Shown here piece after piece: positions 22,161-30,292 of a stretch of DNA of 30,339 nucleotides. The notes under the pieces were generated by a model that was given only the letters and a program-made list of their open reading frames with translations, made no database searches and was not told the DNA's origin. Positions within the stretch are counted from its first letter, which is position 1, and every line of letters starts with the position of its first letter. This DNA comes from an uncultured Eubacteriales bacterium (lineage in GTDB: Bacteria > Bacillota > Clostridia > Oscillospirales > Oscillospiraceae): the NCBI GenBank assembly GCA_900547315.1, contig URGI01000017.1, positions 1 to 30,339 on the forward strand. The letters run 5' to 3'. Made by a program: the position numbers and the translations under genes.

Positions 22161-22317
22161 AACAACATCATCCTTTCCTGATCCTTCATATATTAAGACT
22201 CATTTTTTTCGATTTTGTTCCATATAAATTTTTATGGTTCTGTCGCGTGGTTTATATGTTACCATATTGTAACCGGAAAATAAAGTCCTTTTTGAAAATC
22301 TTCATAATTTTTAAGTT

Positions 22318-23655
22318 ATGCTTTTATTAATTCTTGATAAACTCAATGACCTTGTCTGGACGGGGATATTCCTGCCATGCGTGCTGCTGTGCGGGCTGCT
22401 GCTCAGTCTGCGCAGTCGGTTTTTGCAGCTTCGGCTGTTCCCCGCCTCACTGCGCCAGCTCACGAAGGGCGGCCGCGGCGACGGCGTAAGCCCCGTGCAG
22501 GCGGCATCCACCGCGCTGGCTTCCACCCTCGGCACCGGCAACATCGTCGGCACGGCGCAGGCCATAGCCATGGGCGGGCCGGGCGCGGTGTTCTGGATGT
22601 GGGCGGCGGCGCTGCTGGGGATGGCCGTGAAGTTTGCGGAAATCGGTCTGTCGGTCGCGACGCGCAGGCGCGACGGCGCGGGGTATTCGGGCGGGCCGAT
22701 GTATTATATCGGCTCGCTGGGCGAAAAATTCCGTCCGCTCGCGCTGATGTACGCGCTGCTCGCGGCGCTCTCCGCCTTCGGCATCGGCAATCTCTCGCAG
22801 ATAAGCAGCGCCGCGGGAGCGGTGGCCGGTGCTGCGGAGAAGATTGCACCGGAGCTTGACCCGCGTCAGCTGCGGCTGTGGCTAGGCGTCATCCTGACGC
22901 TCACGGCGTGGCTGATCCTGCGCGGCGGCGCGGCGGGAGTCGGGCGCGCGGCGGAACGGCTCGTGCCCTCGATGGCGGGGCTGTTCCTGCTGCTGTCGCT
23001 CTTCGTGCTGTGCTGCCATGCGCAGGCGCTGCCCGCCGCACTGCGGGCTATCGTGACCGGCGCGTTCTCGCCCCGCACCGCCGTGTCGGGCATCGGCGGC
23101 TTCGGCACGGCGCAGACCATACAGTGGGGGCTGCGGCGCGGCGCATTCTCAAACGAGGCGGGGCTCGGCTCATCCGCGATAGCGCATGGCTCGGCGGCCG
23201 CGCGCTCGCCCGGCGAGCAGGGGCTGTGGGGCATATTCGAGGTCTTTGCCGACACAATAGTCATCTGCACCGCAACTGCGCTGACCATACTGTGCAGCGG
23301 CGTGGGCATCCCATGGGGCAGCTCGCCCGGGGCGGAGCTGCTGCTCTCGGCTTGGGAGACCTGCATCCCCGCCGCGCCCGCCGCGTGCTTCATGGCGCTG
23401 TCGCTGCTGCTGTTCGCGTTCACGTCGGTACTCGGCTGGGCGCTGTACGGGACGCAGTGCGTCAGGTTTTTATGGGGTGAAAAAGCAGCCGCACCGTATC
23501 GGCTGTGCTTCTCGCTGGCGATAACGGTCGGCTGTCTTGTGTCGCTGCGCACCGTCTGGGCGGCGGCGGATCTTTTGAACGGGCTGATGGCGATACCGAA
23601 TTTCATCGCGCTCTTCGCCTTGTCCGGCAAGGCGGCGGAATATTCTGAAATTTAA
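22318..23655 (+). CDS. AGCS-family sodium:alanine/glycine symporter
   Basis: The 445-residue membrane protein imports a small neutral amino acid with Na+ (or H+). It shows about ten or eleven hydrophobic segments, and the family hallmarks ALASTLGTGNIVGTAQAIAMGGPGAVFWMW (about 67-96), SGGPMYYI (about 124-131) and LRRGAFSNEAGLGSSAIAHGSA (about 270-291). Family length is normal. The ATG at 22318 has no clear ribosome binding site in the AT-rich leader, so initiation may be weak or the start may lie slightly elsewhere. Substrate choice between alanine and glycine cannot be read from sequence. No glycine riboswitch is visible upstream. Confidence 0.93.
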   Translation: MLLLILDKLNDLVWTGIFLPCVLLCGLLLSLRSRFLQLRLFPASLRQLTKGGRGDGVSPVQAASTALASTLGTGNIVGTAQAIAMGGPGAVFWMWAAALLGMAVKFAEIGLSVATRRRDGAGYSGGPMYYIGSLGEKFRPLALMYALLAALSAFGIGNLSQISSAAGAVAGAAEKIAPELDPRQLRLWLGVILTLTAWLILRGGAAGVGRAAERLVPSMAGLFLLLSLFVLCCHAQALPAALRAIVTGAFSPRTAVSGIGGFGTAQTIQWGLRRGAFSNEAGLGSSAIAHGSAAARSPGEQGLWGIFEVFADTIVICTATALTILCSGVGIPWGSSPGAELLLSAWETCIPAAPAACFMALSLLLFAFTSVLGWALYGTQCVRFLWGEKAAAPYRLCFSLAITVGCLVSLRTVWAAADLLNGLMAIPNFIALFALSGKAAEYSEI

Positions 23656-23712
23656 GGACGCAATCGGGACGGCGCTCAGGCCGTCCCATCAACATTTTAT
23701 GATATGCAGCAT

Positions 23713-24213
23713 TTATTTCAGCATTGCACGCCGCACTTTATAATCCGGCATGTACTGCTCTATCAGCGCGTAGAACTGCTTTGAGTGATTCATATACCGC
23801 AGGTGCGCAAGCTCATGGACAACAACATAGTCTATCGCCTCACATGGGTACTGCATAAGGCGGAACGAGAATGATATTCTCCGCTTGCTGCTGCAGCTGC
23901 CGAAGCGTGTCCTCGCGCCGGTTATCGTTATGCCCGCGGGGCGCAGCCCCATCAGGCCGCCGTAATACTCGACCCTGCCGGGCAGATACTCCCGCGCCGC
24001 ATTCCGCAGGCGCTTTTCCTCATCCGGACTTATCTCAGCCTGAATCGGCCGCGCCCGCTCGAGCTGCGCCTTTATCCAGTCCTCATGCGCGGCGACGAAG
24101 CGGTCTATCTCGCGCTTTGCAAGCCGCCGCGGTGCGCGGACAAGCGGTCTGCCGTCACGCACCGCGAGCGACAGACTGCGCCGGTCAGATCGTATAAGCT
24201 CATAATCGATCAT
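23713..24213 (-). CDS. YgjP-like (DUF45) zinc metallopeptidase
   Basis: The 166-residue protein has the zinc-binding HELAHLRYMNH, with His133, Glu134, His137 and third ligand His143, and the preceding RFGSCSSKRRISFSFRLMQYP that is typical of YgjP/DUF45 proteins, related to SprT. Typical members are about 230 residues; this one is short at the N-terminus but keeps the catalytic half. AAGGAG lies before the ATG at 24213, inside the end of the radical SAM gene, which stops two bases upstream. The physiological substrate is unknown. Confidence 0.9.
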   Translation of the reverse strand: MIDYELIRSDRRSLSLAVRDGRPLVRAPRRLAKREIDRFVAAHEDWIKAQLERARPIQAEISPDEEKRLRNAAREYLPGRVEYYGGLMGLRPAGITITGARTRFGSCSSKRRISFSFRLMQYPCEAIDYVVVHELAHLRYMNHSKQFYALIEQYMPDYKVRRAMLK

Positions 24214-24215
24214 TG

Positions 24216-25043
24216 TCAGAATCTCCTTGCGTAGCCGCAGCGGCGGCACAGCTCCTCGACGGCACGCCGGCGCGAGAAGCCCTCGCGTATCGATACGGCG
24301 CGCGGCGAGGCGAGTATTTCGTCCAGCTCCCGCTCGAAGAGATTGCCGAGCGGCACATCGCCGTCATGGTCGAGGCAGCAGGGCACGACAGTTCCGTCGC
24401 AGAGGACGCCGACATGGTCGCGCAGCCCGTAGCAGAAGCAGCTCTCGCCAAGCTCGGCGGCACTCATATCCGGCCAGTCGAACATATCCCCAGACTCCAG
24501 AAATACCCTCGGCGCAAGGCGCAGGCTGCGCCGGAACTCCTCCCACGGCTGTGGGAAGCGCCGCGCAAGCTCCGCGCGTATGCGGGGATTCAGCGTCTCG
24601 AAGCCGCCGGAATTCCACAGCCGCAGGACGCAGAGCTTCCCGCTCTCCCCTGCCGCCGCCGCGAAATCCGTGCAGGCGCGCAGGTAGTCCTCCGGCTCGT
24701 CCCCGCCGTTGCCCTCGAACGACTGCAGCGATATATTCACCTTATGCACCGCTTCGCTTTTCAGCAGCAGCGCGCCGCGCTCCGGAAGCAGCGTCCCGTT
24801 CGTGGTTATTATCACTTTGAAGCCAAGCTCCGCCGCGATGTCCAGCAGCTCCTCAAGCTGCGGATGCAGCAGCGGCTCGCCCATCAGATGCAGGTACAGA
24901 TACCCCGTGTGCTTCCTCAGCCGCGCAGCCAGCATGCGAAACTCAGTTGGCGTCATTATCCGCGCCTCGCGCTTCGTGCCGGGGCAGAAGCGGCAGTTCA
25001 GATTGCAGACGTTGCTTATCTCAAGATAGGCTTTTTTCAGCAT
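24216..25043 (-). CDS. Radical SAM/SPASM-domain protein
   Basis: The 275-residue enzyme has the CxxxCxxC motif (Cys13, Cys17, Cys20 in CNLNCRFC) that binds the SAM-cleaving cluster, a TIM-barrel-like middle part (YLYLHLMGEPLLHPQLEELL is the usual GEP segment), and a C-terminal SPASM-like part with extra cysteines (ESCFCYGL, VLCDGTVVPCCLDHDG, ELCRRCGY) for one or two auxiliary clusters. The substrate is unknown: no precursor peptide is visible beside it. The ATG at 25043 lacks a canonical GGAGG; an ATG at 25061, within a palindrome, is possible. It is followed two bases later by the metallopeptidase gene, so the pair is an operon. Confidence 0.9.
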   Translation of the reverse strand: MLKKAYLEISNVCNLNCRFCPGTKREARIMTPTEFRMLAARLRKHTGYLYLHLMGEPLLHPQLEELLDIAAELGFKVIITTNGTLLPERGALLLKSEAVHKVNISLQSFEGNGGDEPEDYLRACTDFAAAAGESGKLCVLRLWNSGGFETLNPRIRAELARRFPQPWEEFRRSLRLAPRVFLESGDMFDWPDMSAAELGESCFCYGLRDHVGVLCDGTVVPCCLDHDGDVPLGNLFERELDEILASPRAVSIREGFSRRRAVEELCRRCGYARRF

Positions 25044-25054
25044 AATATTGTCTC

Positions 25055-25080
25055 GCCCCATCCCGCCGGCGGGATGGGGC
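25055..25080. terminator. 26-bp perfect GC-rich palindrome
   Basis: GCCCCATCCCGCC is followed directly by its exact complement. It lies between the GH2 stop and the radical SAM start, overlapping the expected ribosome binding region of the latter. No T tract follows on the minus strand, so termination is doubtful; it may instead limit translation of the radical SAM gene. Confidence 0.5.
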
Positions 25081-25099
25081 TTCCTTGTCTTATTTTCTA

Positions 25100-26794
25100 T
25101 TATTTCCCCACATTGACTATGTCCCGCATCACTTCAGGGGCCATCTTAACCACCTTGCGGTCATATGTGAGCAATCCGTTGAGTTCATCCTCCACGTCGC
25201 TGAGCTGCGTGTACACTGCCGCCGACAGTCCCTGCGCCTTGGCGGGGGCTATCTGCTGCCCGTACAGCTCCTCCAGCGCGATCTGGAGCTGGGCTGCGGT
25301 CTCGAAGCTCTTGTAGCCGAAATTGCGCTCGCTGAAGCGGTGGCTGCGCACGGCATGGTTATACCCGCCGAACTCCGACAGGACAACAGCGCGGCCAAGC
25401 TTATCCGGTTTGAACTTATACTCGCGGAAATACACATGCAGGCTCTTTATCTGCCCGATGCTCTGATCGTGCCAGCCAGAGGCGTGGTCGATGGTACGCG
25501 TCGTGTCCAGTCCATTTATGAGCTGGCACATCTTCGCCGCGTCGAACTGACCCCAGCCTTCGTTGAACGGCACCCACATCGCGATGCAGGGGCAGTTATA
25601 GAGATGCCGCACCATCGCGCCAAGCTCCGCGCGGTACTGCGAGCGCCCCTCGGCGCTGGTGCGCGCGAAGAGCCCGTAGGCGCTGTCCTTGAGATTTATG
25701 CCAGTCACGAGCGGGGCGGAGATGACGACCGGATTATACTTCCCGCCGCCGTTCGGCATATCCTGCCAGACGAGCATGCCGTACCGGTCGCAGTGATAGT
25801 ACCAGCGCAGCGGCTCGACCTTGATATGCTTGCGCAGCATGTTGAAGCCCATGGCCTTGGCGGTGGTGATGTCGTATATCATCGCCTCGTCCGTCGGCGC
25901 GGTGTAAAGCCCGTCGGGCCAGTAGCCCTGATCGAGCAGGCCGTTATGGAAGTACGGCTCGTTATTCAAAAACAGGCGCGCCACGCCGTCCTTATCCTTT
26001 TCGACCGAGAACTTGCGCATGGCAAAATAGCTCTGCACCTCGTCCTCGCCGCAGGTGACGCTAAAGCCGTAGAGCTTCGGATGCTCCGGCGACCACGGTT
26101 CGAAATCCGGCACCGGAATGCGCGCCGGCAGCAGGTACGACTCCCCGCCGAAATGCGCGTACGCGTCCTCATCTCCCACAATCTCCGCCGAAATATCAAC
26201 AGCCGCGCCGTCGAAATCGGGCGTTATGCGCAGATTCCTGACGTAAGACTTCGGCACCGCCTCAAGCCACACGGTCTGCCATATGCCGCTCTGCGGGGTG
26301 TACCATATGCCGCCGCGGCGGGTCTTCTGCTTGCCGCGGCTGTGGAAGCTGCGGTCGGTATCGTCCGTGACGCGGACGGTGATGAGCAAATGCCCGTCCT
26401 CTATGGCGTCGGTGACGTCCGCCGAGAAAGGCAGGTAGCCGCCGATATGGCTCACGACCTGCGTCGAGTTTACCCATACCGTCGCGCACTGGTCGACCGC
26501 ACCGAAGTTCAGAATAACGCGCTTCCCTGCGAACTCCTGCGGCAGCGCGACGTCGCGCCGGTACCAGAGGTATTCCCCTGCCTTCAGGCTACGGTTCACG
26601 CCCGACAGCTCGCTCTCCGGCGAGAACGGGACGATTATCTGTCCTTCAAACTCTTTGGGATGCCGCGCCGAGGTGGTGATGGCGTACTCCCACGGGCCGT
26701 TGAGGTTCAGCCAGAGGCGGCGCGCAAGCTGCGGGCGCGGGTATTCCGGCAGAGGCATATTCAAATCAACTTTGTCAGTCCACGCTGTGTTCAT
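25100..26794 (-). CDS. Glycoside hydrolase family 2 enzyme
   Basis: The 564-residue protein has the GH2 order: sugar-binding domain (about 20-185; LNLNGPWEYAI, YLWYRRDVALP, WVNSTQVVSHIGGYLPFS), a shortened immunoglobulin-like domain (about 186-265) and the TIM barrel (from about 275). Catalytic acid/base Glu412 is in PFNEGWGQF and the nucleophile Glu474 in VLSEFGGY. No signal peptide is visible, so it probably cleaves imported oligosaccharides in the cytoplasm. Close relatives are annotated as beta-galactosidase or beta-glucuronidase; the substrate cannot be fixed from sequence. GGAGGATATCT precedes the ATG. No sugar transporter lies beside it. Confidence 0.93.
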   Translation of the reverse strand: MNTAWTDKVDLNMPLPEYPRPQLARRLWLNLNGPWEYAITTSARHPKEFEGQIIVPFSPESELSGVNRSLKAGEYLWYRRDVALPQEFAGKRVILNFGAVDQCATVWVNSTQVVSHIGGYLPFSADVTDAIEDGHLLITVRVTDDTDRSFHSRGKQKTRRGGIWYTPQSGIWQTVWLEAVPKSYVRNLRITPDFDGAAVDISAEIVGDEDAYAHFGGESYLLPARIPVPDFEPWSPEHPKLYGFSVTCGEDEVQSYFAMRKFSVEKDKDGVARLFLNNEPYFHNGLLDQGYWPDGLYTAPTDEAMIYDITTAKAMGFNMLRKHIKVEPLRWYYHCDRYGMLVWQDMPNGGGKYNPVVISAPLVTGINLKDSAYGLFARTSAEGRSQYRAELGAMVRHLYNCPCIAMWVPFNEGWGQFDAAKMCQLINGLDTTRTIDHASGWHDQSIGQIKSLHVYFREYKFKPDKLGRAVVLSEFGGYNHAVRSHRFSERNFGYKSFETAAQLQIALEELYGQQIAPAKAQGLSAAVYTQLSDVEDELNGLLTYDRKVVKMAPEVMRDIVNVGK

Positions 26795-26819
26795 AGATAT
26801 CCTCCGAAAAATGCTTGTT

Positions 26820-26825
26820 ATTATA
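26820..26825 (-). promoter_or_regulatory. Possible -10 of the GH2 gene
   Basis: A perfect TATAAT on the minus strand lies 26 bp before the ATG. No -35 hexamer is convincing. Confidence 0.4.
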
Positions 26826-26850
26826 ACTTGCTTTCCTCAAATATAATGCT

Positions 26851-26874
26851 CCGGGCAGAATTACTCCTGCCCGG
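26851..26874 (-). terminator. Hairpin after the orphan gene
   Basis: CCGGGCAG pairs with CTGCCCGG across an eight-base loop, about 45 bases after the stop of the 26.9 kb gene. The tail is AT-rich rather than a true T run. Confidence 0.55.
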
Positions 26875-26919
26875 TTGAATACTTTTTCTGAAAATACTGT
26901 CGGCTACGGGCAAACGCCG

Positions 26920-27684
26920 TCAGTCGAACTGCTTCACAACAGTGATCTCTCCGTTGCTTTCATCGCGGAATATCCAGCTATGCTTTGAGCCGTCACGCTT
27001 TCCCTTTTTAACATAGGTCATCGGTTTTCCGTTCGCCCCGATAGGCCAGTCGGAAGACTGCACCCAGCCCGGATATCCCTTTTCACTTTTAAATTCTTCC
27101 TTGATTTTTGCTTTAACGGCTTTCTTTCTCTCCGTCTTTTTCATTGTGTCCGGAAAGAGCGGGATTATCTCGCGCTGAATGTACATCTCCGCCTCACCGC
27201 CGCTGAGATATTGCGGTATCACATCCAGAGCAAAGCCATGAGCCTCACTGTATCGTCTCGTCGGGTGAATGTCCTGAGATATCTGATAATATATCACAAG
27301 AACCTGATTAAAGAAATTCAGCGCTCCGCTTGCTGTTCTTACGTTATGAGTGCTCCTTCTGAACTCATAATTAAGCAGTTGCCTGACAGATTCATGCGAT
27401 GGCGGGCAGCCATATAACAAGCCCGGATAAGACTCAGGCACGAGCAGATATTCAATGGTGTCCGTTGACAGCAGCACGCCGCCGGGTATCGCCGGGTGAG
27501 GAAACGGATACGGTCTGATTTCTCCGTTTTTCTTTTTGATATTGTCTATGATATCCTGCAGGAAATCATATATTTCCTCATGCTCGTCCATCTCATTCTT
27601 GAATGGCACGATATCGACAGTTCCCTCCAAAAAGGCTCTGACAAAATCGTTTATATGTGTGGAGTCATATCGCGTACCGCTCAT
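26920..27684 (-). CDS. Orphan protein of unknown function, lower G+C
   Basis: I do not recognise this 254-residue protein. It is soluble, with no signal peptide or membrane segment. The N-terminal 40 residues are acidic and helical (DFVRAFLEGTVDIVPFKNEM); the middle holds IPGGVLLSTDTIEYLLVPESYPGLLYG and an aromatic helix (ALNFFNQVLVIYYQISQDIHPTRRY); a basic helix (KKTERKKAVKAKIKEEFKSEKG) leads to YPGWVQSSDWPIGANGKPMTYV, which faintly recalls YwqG/DUF1963-type proteins. Base composition is clearly lower in G+C than its neighbours: 43% in the line at 27301 against 68% in the GH2 line at 25201 (hand count). Recent acquisition is likely. GGAGG lies before the ATG. Confidence 0.75.
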   Translation of the reverse strand: MSGTRYDSTHINDFVRAFLEGTVDIVPFKNEMDEHEEIYDFLQDIIDNIKKKNGEIRPYPFPHPAIPGGVLLSTDTIEYLLVPESYPGLLYGCPPSHESVRQLLNYEFRRSTHNVRTASGALNFFNQVLVIYYQISQDIHPTRRYSEAHGFALDVIPQYLSGGEAEMYIQREIIPLFPDTMKKTERKKAVKAKIKEEFKSEKGYPGWVQSSDWPIGANGKPMTYVKKGKRDGSKHSWIFRDESNGEITVVKQFD

Positions 27685-27738
27685 TTCACACCTCCATCAA
27701 CAGCTTATATGGGCATACAGGCACGAAGCTATAAAGAT

Positions 27739-27766
27739 AATATGCCTTATTCACATAAGGCATATT
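27739..27766 (-). terminator. Terminator after ybaB
   Basis: AATATGCCTTAT and its exact complement form a 12-bp stem with a TCAC loop, some 25 bases after the ybaB stop. The minus-strand tail is ATCTTTAT. Confidence 0.7.
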
Positions 27767-27789
27767 TAATTCGCCGGTTAAGTGAAAGC

Positions 27790-28137
27790 TCAGAAAAGGC
27801 CGGGAAAGCCGCCGAGGCCGCCCTGAAGCTTGGCCATGGCCGCGTTGGTCTGATCGTCGCAGCTCTTGAGCGCGCCGTTGACCGCAGTGAGGATAAGATC
27901 CTGAAGCATATCGACGTCTTCCGGGTCAACGACCTCAGGCTTGATCTCGATGCTCTCAAGCTGACGGGTGCCGAGGATGACGGCCTTGACCGCGCCGCCG
28001 CCGGACGTGAACTCGAATCTCGTGGACTCCAGCTCCTGCTGCATTTTCAGGAAGTCCTGCTGCATCTTCTGCGCCTGCTTCATCATGTTCATCTGGTTGC
28101 CGCCGGGATAACCGCCGCGGAATCCGCCTTTTGCCAT
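27790..28137 (-). CDS. YbaB/EbfC nucleoid-associated protein
   Basis: This 115-residue DNA-binding protein matches YbaB: after a Gly-rich start (MAKGGFRGGYPGGNQ) come MNMMKQAQKMQQDFLKMQQELE, a helix, and GAVKAVILGTRQLESIEIKPEVVDPEDVDMLQDLILTAVNGAL. GGAGGAATATACT precedes the ATG at 28137. It follows dnaX by 25 bases, as in most bacteria, but the usual third gene recR does not follow. Confidence 0.96.
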   Translation of the reverse strand: MAKGGFRGGYPGGNQMNMMKQAQKMQQDFLKMQQELESTRFEFTSGGGAVKAVILGTRQLESIEIKPEVVDPEDVDMLQDLILTAVNGALKSCDDQTNAAMAKLQGGLGGFPGLF

Positions 28138-28162
28138 AGTATATTCCTCCAAAAAATTGTTT

Positions 28163-29878
28163 TTATATAAATTTGACTTCTTTGAACTGCTTCAGCTCTT
28201 CGAGACTGCGCTGCTGCCGCGGCTTCGGCTTCAGCTCCGTCAGCAATACGCGCATCTCACGGCCGGATATGCTGCGCGCAGCGTCCGAAAAGCGCTGGAT
28301 GATATCCGGCTTATTCACTCTGCCGTACACAAAGCCCGGGACGACCTCGACCCGCAGCACATCGCCGTCGACTGCGGCGCAGACCTTGCTCTCGTCGACG
28401 AGATAGCCGCGCACGTCAAACGGCATCTTGTCCATGACGGCGGCGCAGACCGCGCTCCAAAGCTTGCCGTCCGATGCCGCAGGCGCGGGCGCGGATACGG
28501 GGGCACGTTCAGGCGCACGCGGAGACTCCGGCTTCGCAGTCTCCCTGCCGCGCAGGAAGCTGTCCTCCGGCTGCTCCTCGGCAAACTGCGCCGGATCAAG
28601 CTCATCGCCTGGTATCGGCGGCGCGTCATAGTCGCTGTATTCCGGATAGTCACGGCGTTCGGGTTCCGGTTCGCGCACCGGCTCCGGCACCACTATCGGG
28701 GCGCGTGACGGGGCGGAGTCGATAACGCCGACAACGCCGTTTTTCACCCGCTCCTCAAGCCGCGATATTCTCGCCCGCAGCGCGGGGATGCTCTCGCCGA
28801 GCGTATTGTCGCACAGCGACACGAGGCACAGCTCCGCGGCAAGCTTCGGGTTGCGCCCGTCGCGCATCTGCGCGGCCGCGCCCTGCACGGTGTCCATCGC
28901 ACACAGCAGCTCTTCACGCGTCATGCTCTGCGCAAACTGCGCGAGCTGCGCTGCGCTGTACCCGCCGGAAAGCAGATTTGCTCCGCCCTTGGGGGCGACC
29001 TGCGTCATCAGCACGTCGCGCATCAGGCCGTTCAGTTCGCCGAGCAGCGTGGCGGGATCCTTACCGTCCATCCACAGCGCGTCAAAGCTCTTGAGCGCCG
29101 CGGCGGTATTGCCGCCGATTATATTGTCAAGCAGCTCCGCGATGCGGAGATTGCCCGCAAGTCCCATGGCCGAGTACACGGCCTCAACGTCGATATTCTC
29201 GCTCGCCGAGCACTGATCCAGCAATGTCAGCGCGTCGCGCACACCACCGTCGGCAAGGCGGGCGATTATCTCCGCCGCCTCATGCGTGAGCTTCATGTGC
29301 TCCTGCGAGGCAATGTACTCAAGATACTCCGCGATCACCGAGCTGTCAAGCCGCTTGAAGCTGTGCCGCTGGCAGCGGGAAAGTATCGTGGCGGGAACCT
29401 TCTGAAGCTCCGTCGTCGCGAGGATGAACATCAGATGCTCCGGCGGCTCCTCAAGGATCTTGAGCAGGGCGTTGAAAGCCGGAGTCGAGAGCATGTGCAC
29501 CTCGTCGATAATGTACACGCGCTTTTTCACGGCGGCCGGAGAGAACACGGCCTCGTCCCGCAGCGCGCGGACATTGTCAACGCCGTTATTGGACGCCGCG
29601 TCCAGCTCCACCACGTCGAGTATCGACCCGTCCGCGATGCCGCGGCAGGCGGGGCAGACGCCGCAGGGGCTGCCGTTCACCGGATGCTCGCAGTTCACCG
29701 CGCGGGCGAGGATGCGCGCGCAGGTGGTCTTGCCCGTGCCGCGCGTGCCGATAAAGATGTAAGCGTGGGAGAGCCGACCGGTCATCACCTGGTTTTTCAG
29801 CGTCTCGGTTATGTGCTTTTGTCCGACGACCTGATCAAAGGTCTGCGGCCGCCATTTGCGGTACAGCGCCTGATACAT
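28163..29878 (-). CDS. dnaX: DNA polymerase III subunit gamma/tau
   Basis: DnaX is the clamp-loader ATPase. The 571-residue protein shows the Walker A GTRGTGKTT (about 43-51), a zinc site with cysteines in CEHPVNGSPCGVCPAC, Walker B VYIIDEVHML, and sensor 1 LATTELQKVPATILSRCQRHSFKRL. The Pro/Glu/Ala-rich region (about 385-470) links to a smaller C-terminal domain. No A6G-type slippery run like that of E. coli dnaX is visible, so separate gamma production is not indicated. I chose the ATG at 29878 because GAGGAG precedes it and MYQALYRKWRPQTFDQVVGQ is the family start; the longer frame to 30091 runs into the SRP RNA. Confidence 0.97.
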   Translation of the reverse strand: MYQALYRKWRPQTFDQVVGQKHITETLKNQVMTGRLSHAYIFIGTRGTGKTTCARILARAVNCEHPVNGSPCGVCPACRGIADGSILDVVELDAASNNGVDNVRALRDEAVFSPAAVKKRVYIIDEVHMLSTPAFNALLKILEEPPEHLMFILATTELQKVPATILSRCQRHSFKRLDSSVIAEYLEYIASQEHMKLTHEAAEIIARLADGGVRDALTLLDQCSASENIDVEAVYSAMGLAGNLRIAELLDNIIGGNTAAALKSFDALWMDGKDPATLLGELNGLMRDVLMTQVAPKGGANLLSGGYSAAQLAQFAQSMTREELLCAMDTVQGAAAQMRDGRNPKLAAELCLVSLCDNTLGESIPALRARISRLEERVKNGVVGVIDSAPSRAPIVVPEPVREPEPERRDYPEYSDYDAPPIPGDELDPAQFAEEQPEDSFLRGRETAKPESPRAPERAPVSAPAPAASDGKLWSAVCAAVMDKMPFDVRGYLVDESKVCAAVDGDVLRVEVVPGFVYGRVNKPDIIQRFSDAARSISGREMRVLLTELKPKPRQQRSLEELKQFKEVKFI

Positions 29879-29920
29879 TCTCTCCTCACCTCTTACTATA
29901 TAATGATAGATAATACTGAT

Positions 29921-30214
29921 GGCTCTTGACAAGACTGCACACCAGACCTCGAAAAATGCGATATGCCCGTTACGCCGGCAGCCGGCTCGGATCCGGCACC
30001 CTCGCGGCACACGGAAAGCACCGCTTAATGCTGCTCGGTTCCCCGCCTGACATGGTTCACGGGTTCCCGTTGCGCAAGACCGGATCGTCAACGCTGCTTA
30101 CCGGGGTCAGACGACACAGAACATATCCTCAGTCTGGAATTCATCCCTGCTGTAGCGGATTGCAGGTTACAGGGCACCGCTGGCTCCCCGACTAGTGCAG
30201 CCTTGTCAAAAGCC
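29921..30214 (-). ncRNA. Signal recognition particle RNA, large (Alu-containing) form
   Basis: The minus strand has the conserved hairpin region with GTCAGGCGGGGAACCGAGCAGC (about 30034-30055) that binds Ffh, and at the 5' part GCGGTGCCCTGTAACCTGCAATCCGC as in the Bacillus scRNA Alu domain. The two ends pair: GGCTTTTGACAAGG near 30201-30214 with CTTGTCAAGAGCC at 29921-29933, continuing into GTGCAG. The length, about 280-294, fits the Firmicutes form. It lies directly upstream of dnaX, its usual place. The ends are set from the pairing and the promoter and are accurate to a few bases only. Confidence 0.93.
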
Positions 30215-30222
30215 ACGGTCAT

Positions 30223-30251
30223 ACTATACTACAAAACTGAAATATAATCAA
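30223..30251 (-). promoter_or_regulatory. Promoter of the SRP RNA gene
   Basis: TTGATT and TATAGT are 17 bp apart on the minus strand. Initiation would fall near 30215, which agrees with the terminal helix of the RNA. Confidence 0.75.
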
Positions 30252-30264
30252 TCAAAATTTTTCC

Positions 30265-30292
30265 TTTACAAACGAAAAAAATGTGTTATAAT
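30265..30292 (+). promoter_or_regulatory. Promoter reading out of the window
   Basis: TTTACA and a perfect TATAAT are 16 bp apart on the plus strand, divergent from the SRP RNA. What it serves lies beyond the end of the window. Confidence 0.6.

Noticed and set aside
22161..22317. A glycine riboswitch before the AGCS transporter
   Set aside because: The spacer is AT-rich and lacks the conserved glycine aptamer words; only a short GTTAC/GTAAC inverted repeat is present.
25085..26878. A 597-residue plus-strand frame opposite the GH2 gene
   Set aside because: The minus strand holds a full GH2 enzyme with both catalytic glutamates. The plus frame has no recognisable motif and no ribosome binding site.
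28163..29878. A programmed frameshift in dnaX for a shorter gamma form
   Set aside because: No A-rich slippery run or following stem-loop of the E. coli type is visible in the coding strand.
29926..30195. An 89-residue plus-strand frame over the SRP RNA
   Set aside because: The conserved RNA sequence and terminal pairing explain this region; the frame is incidental.
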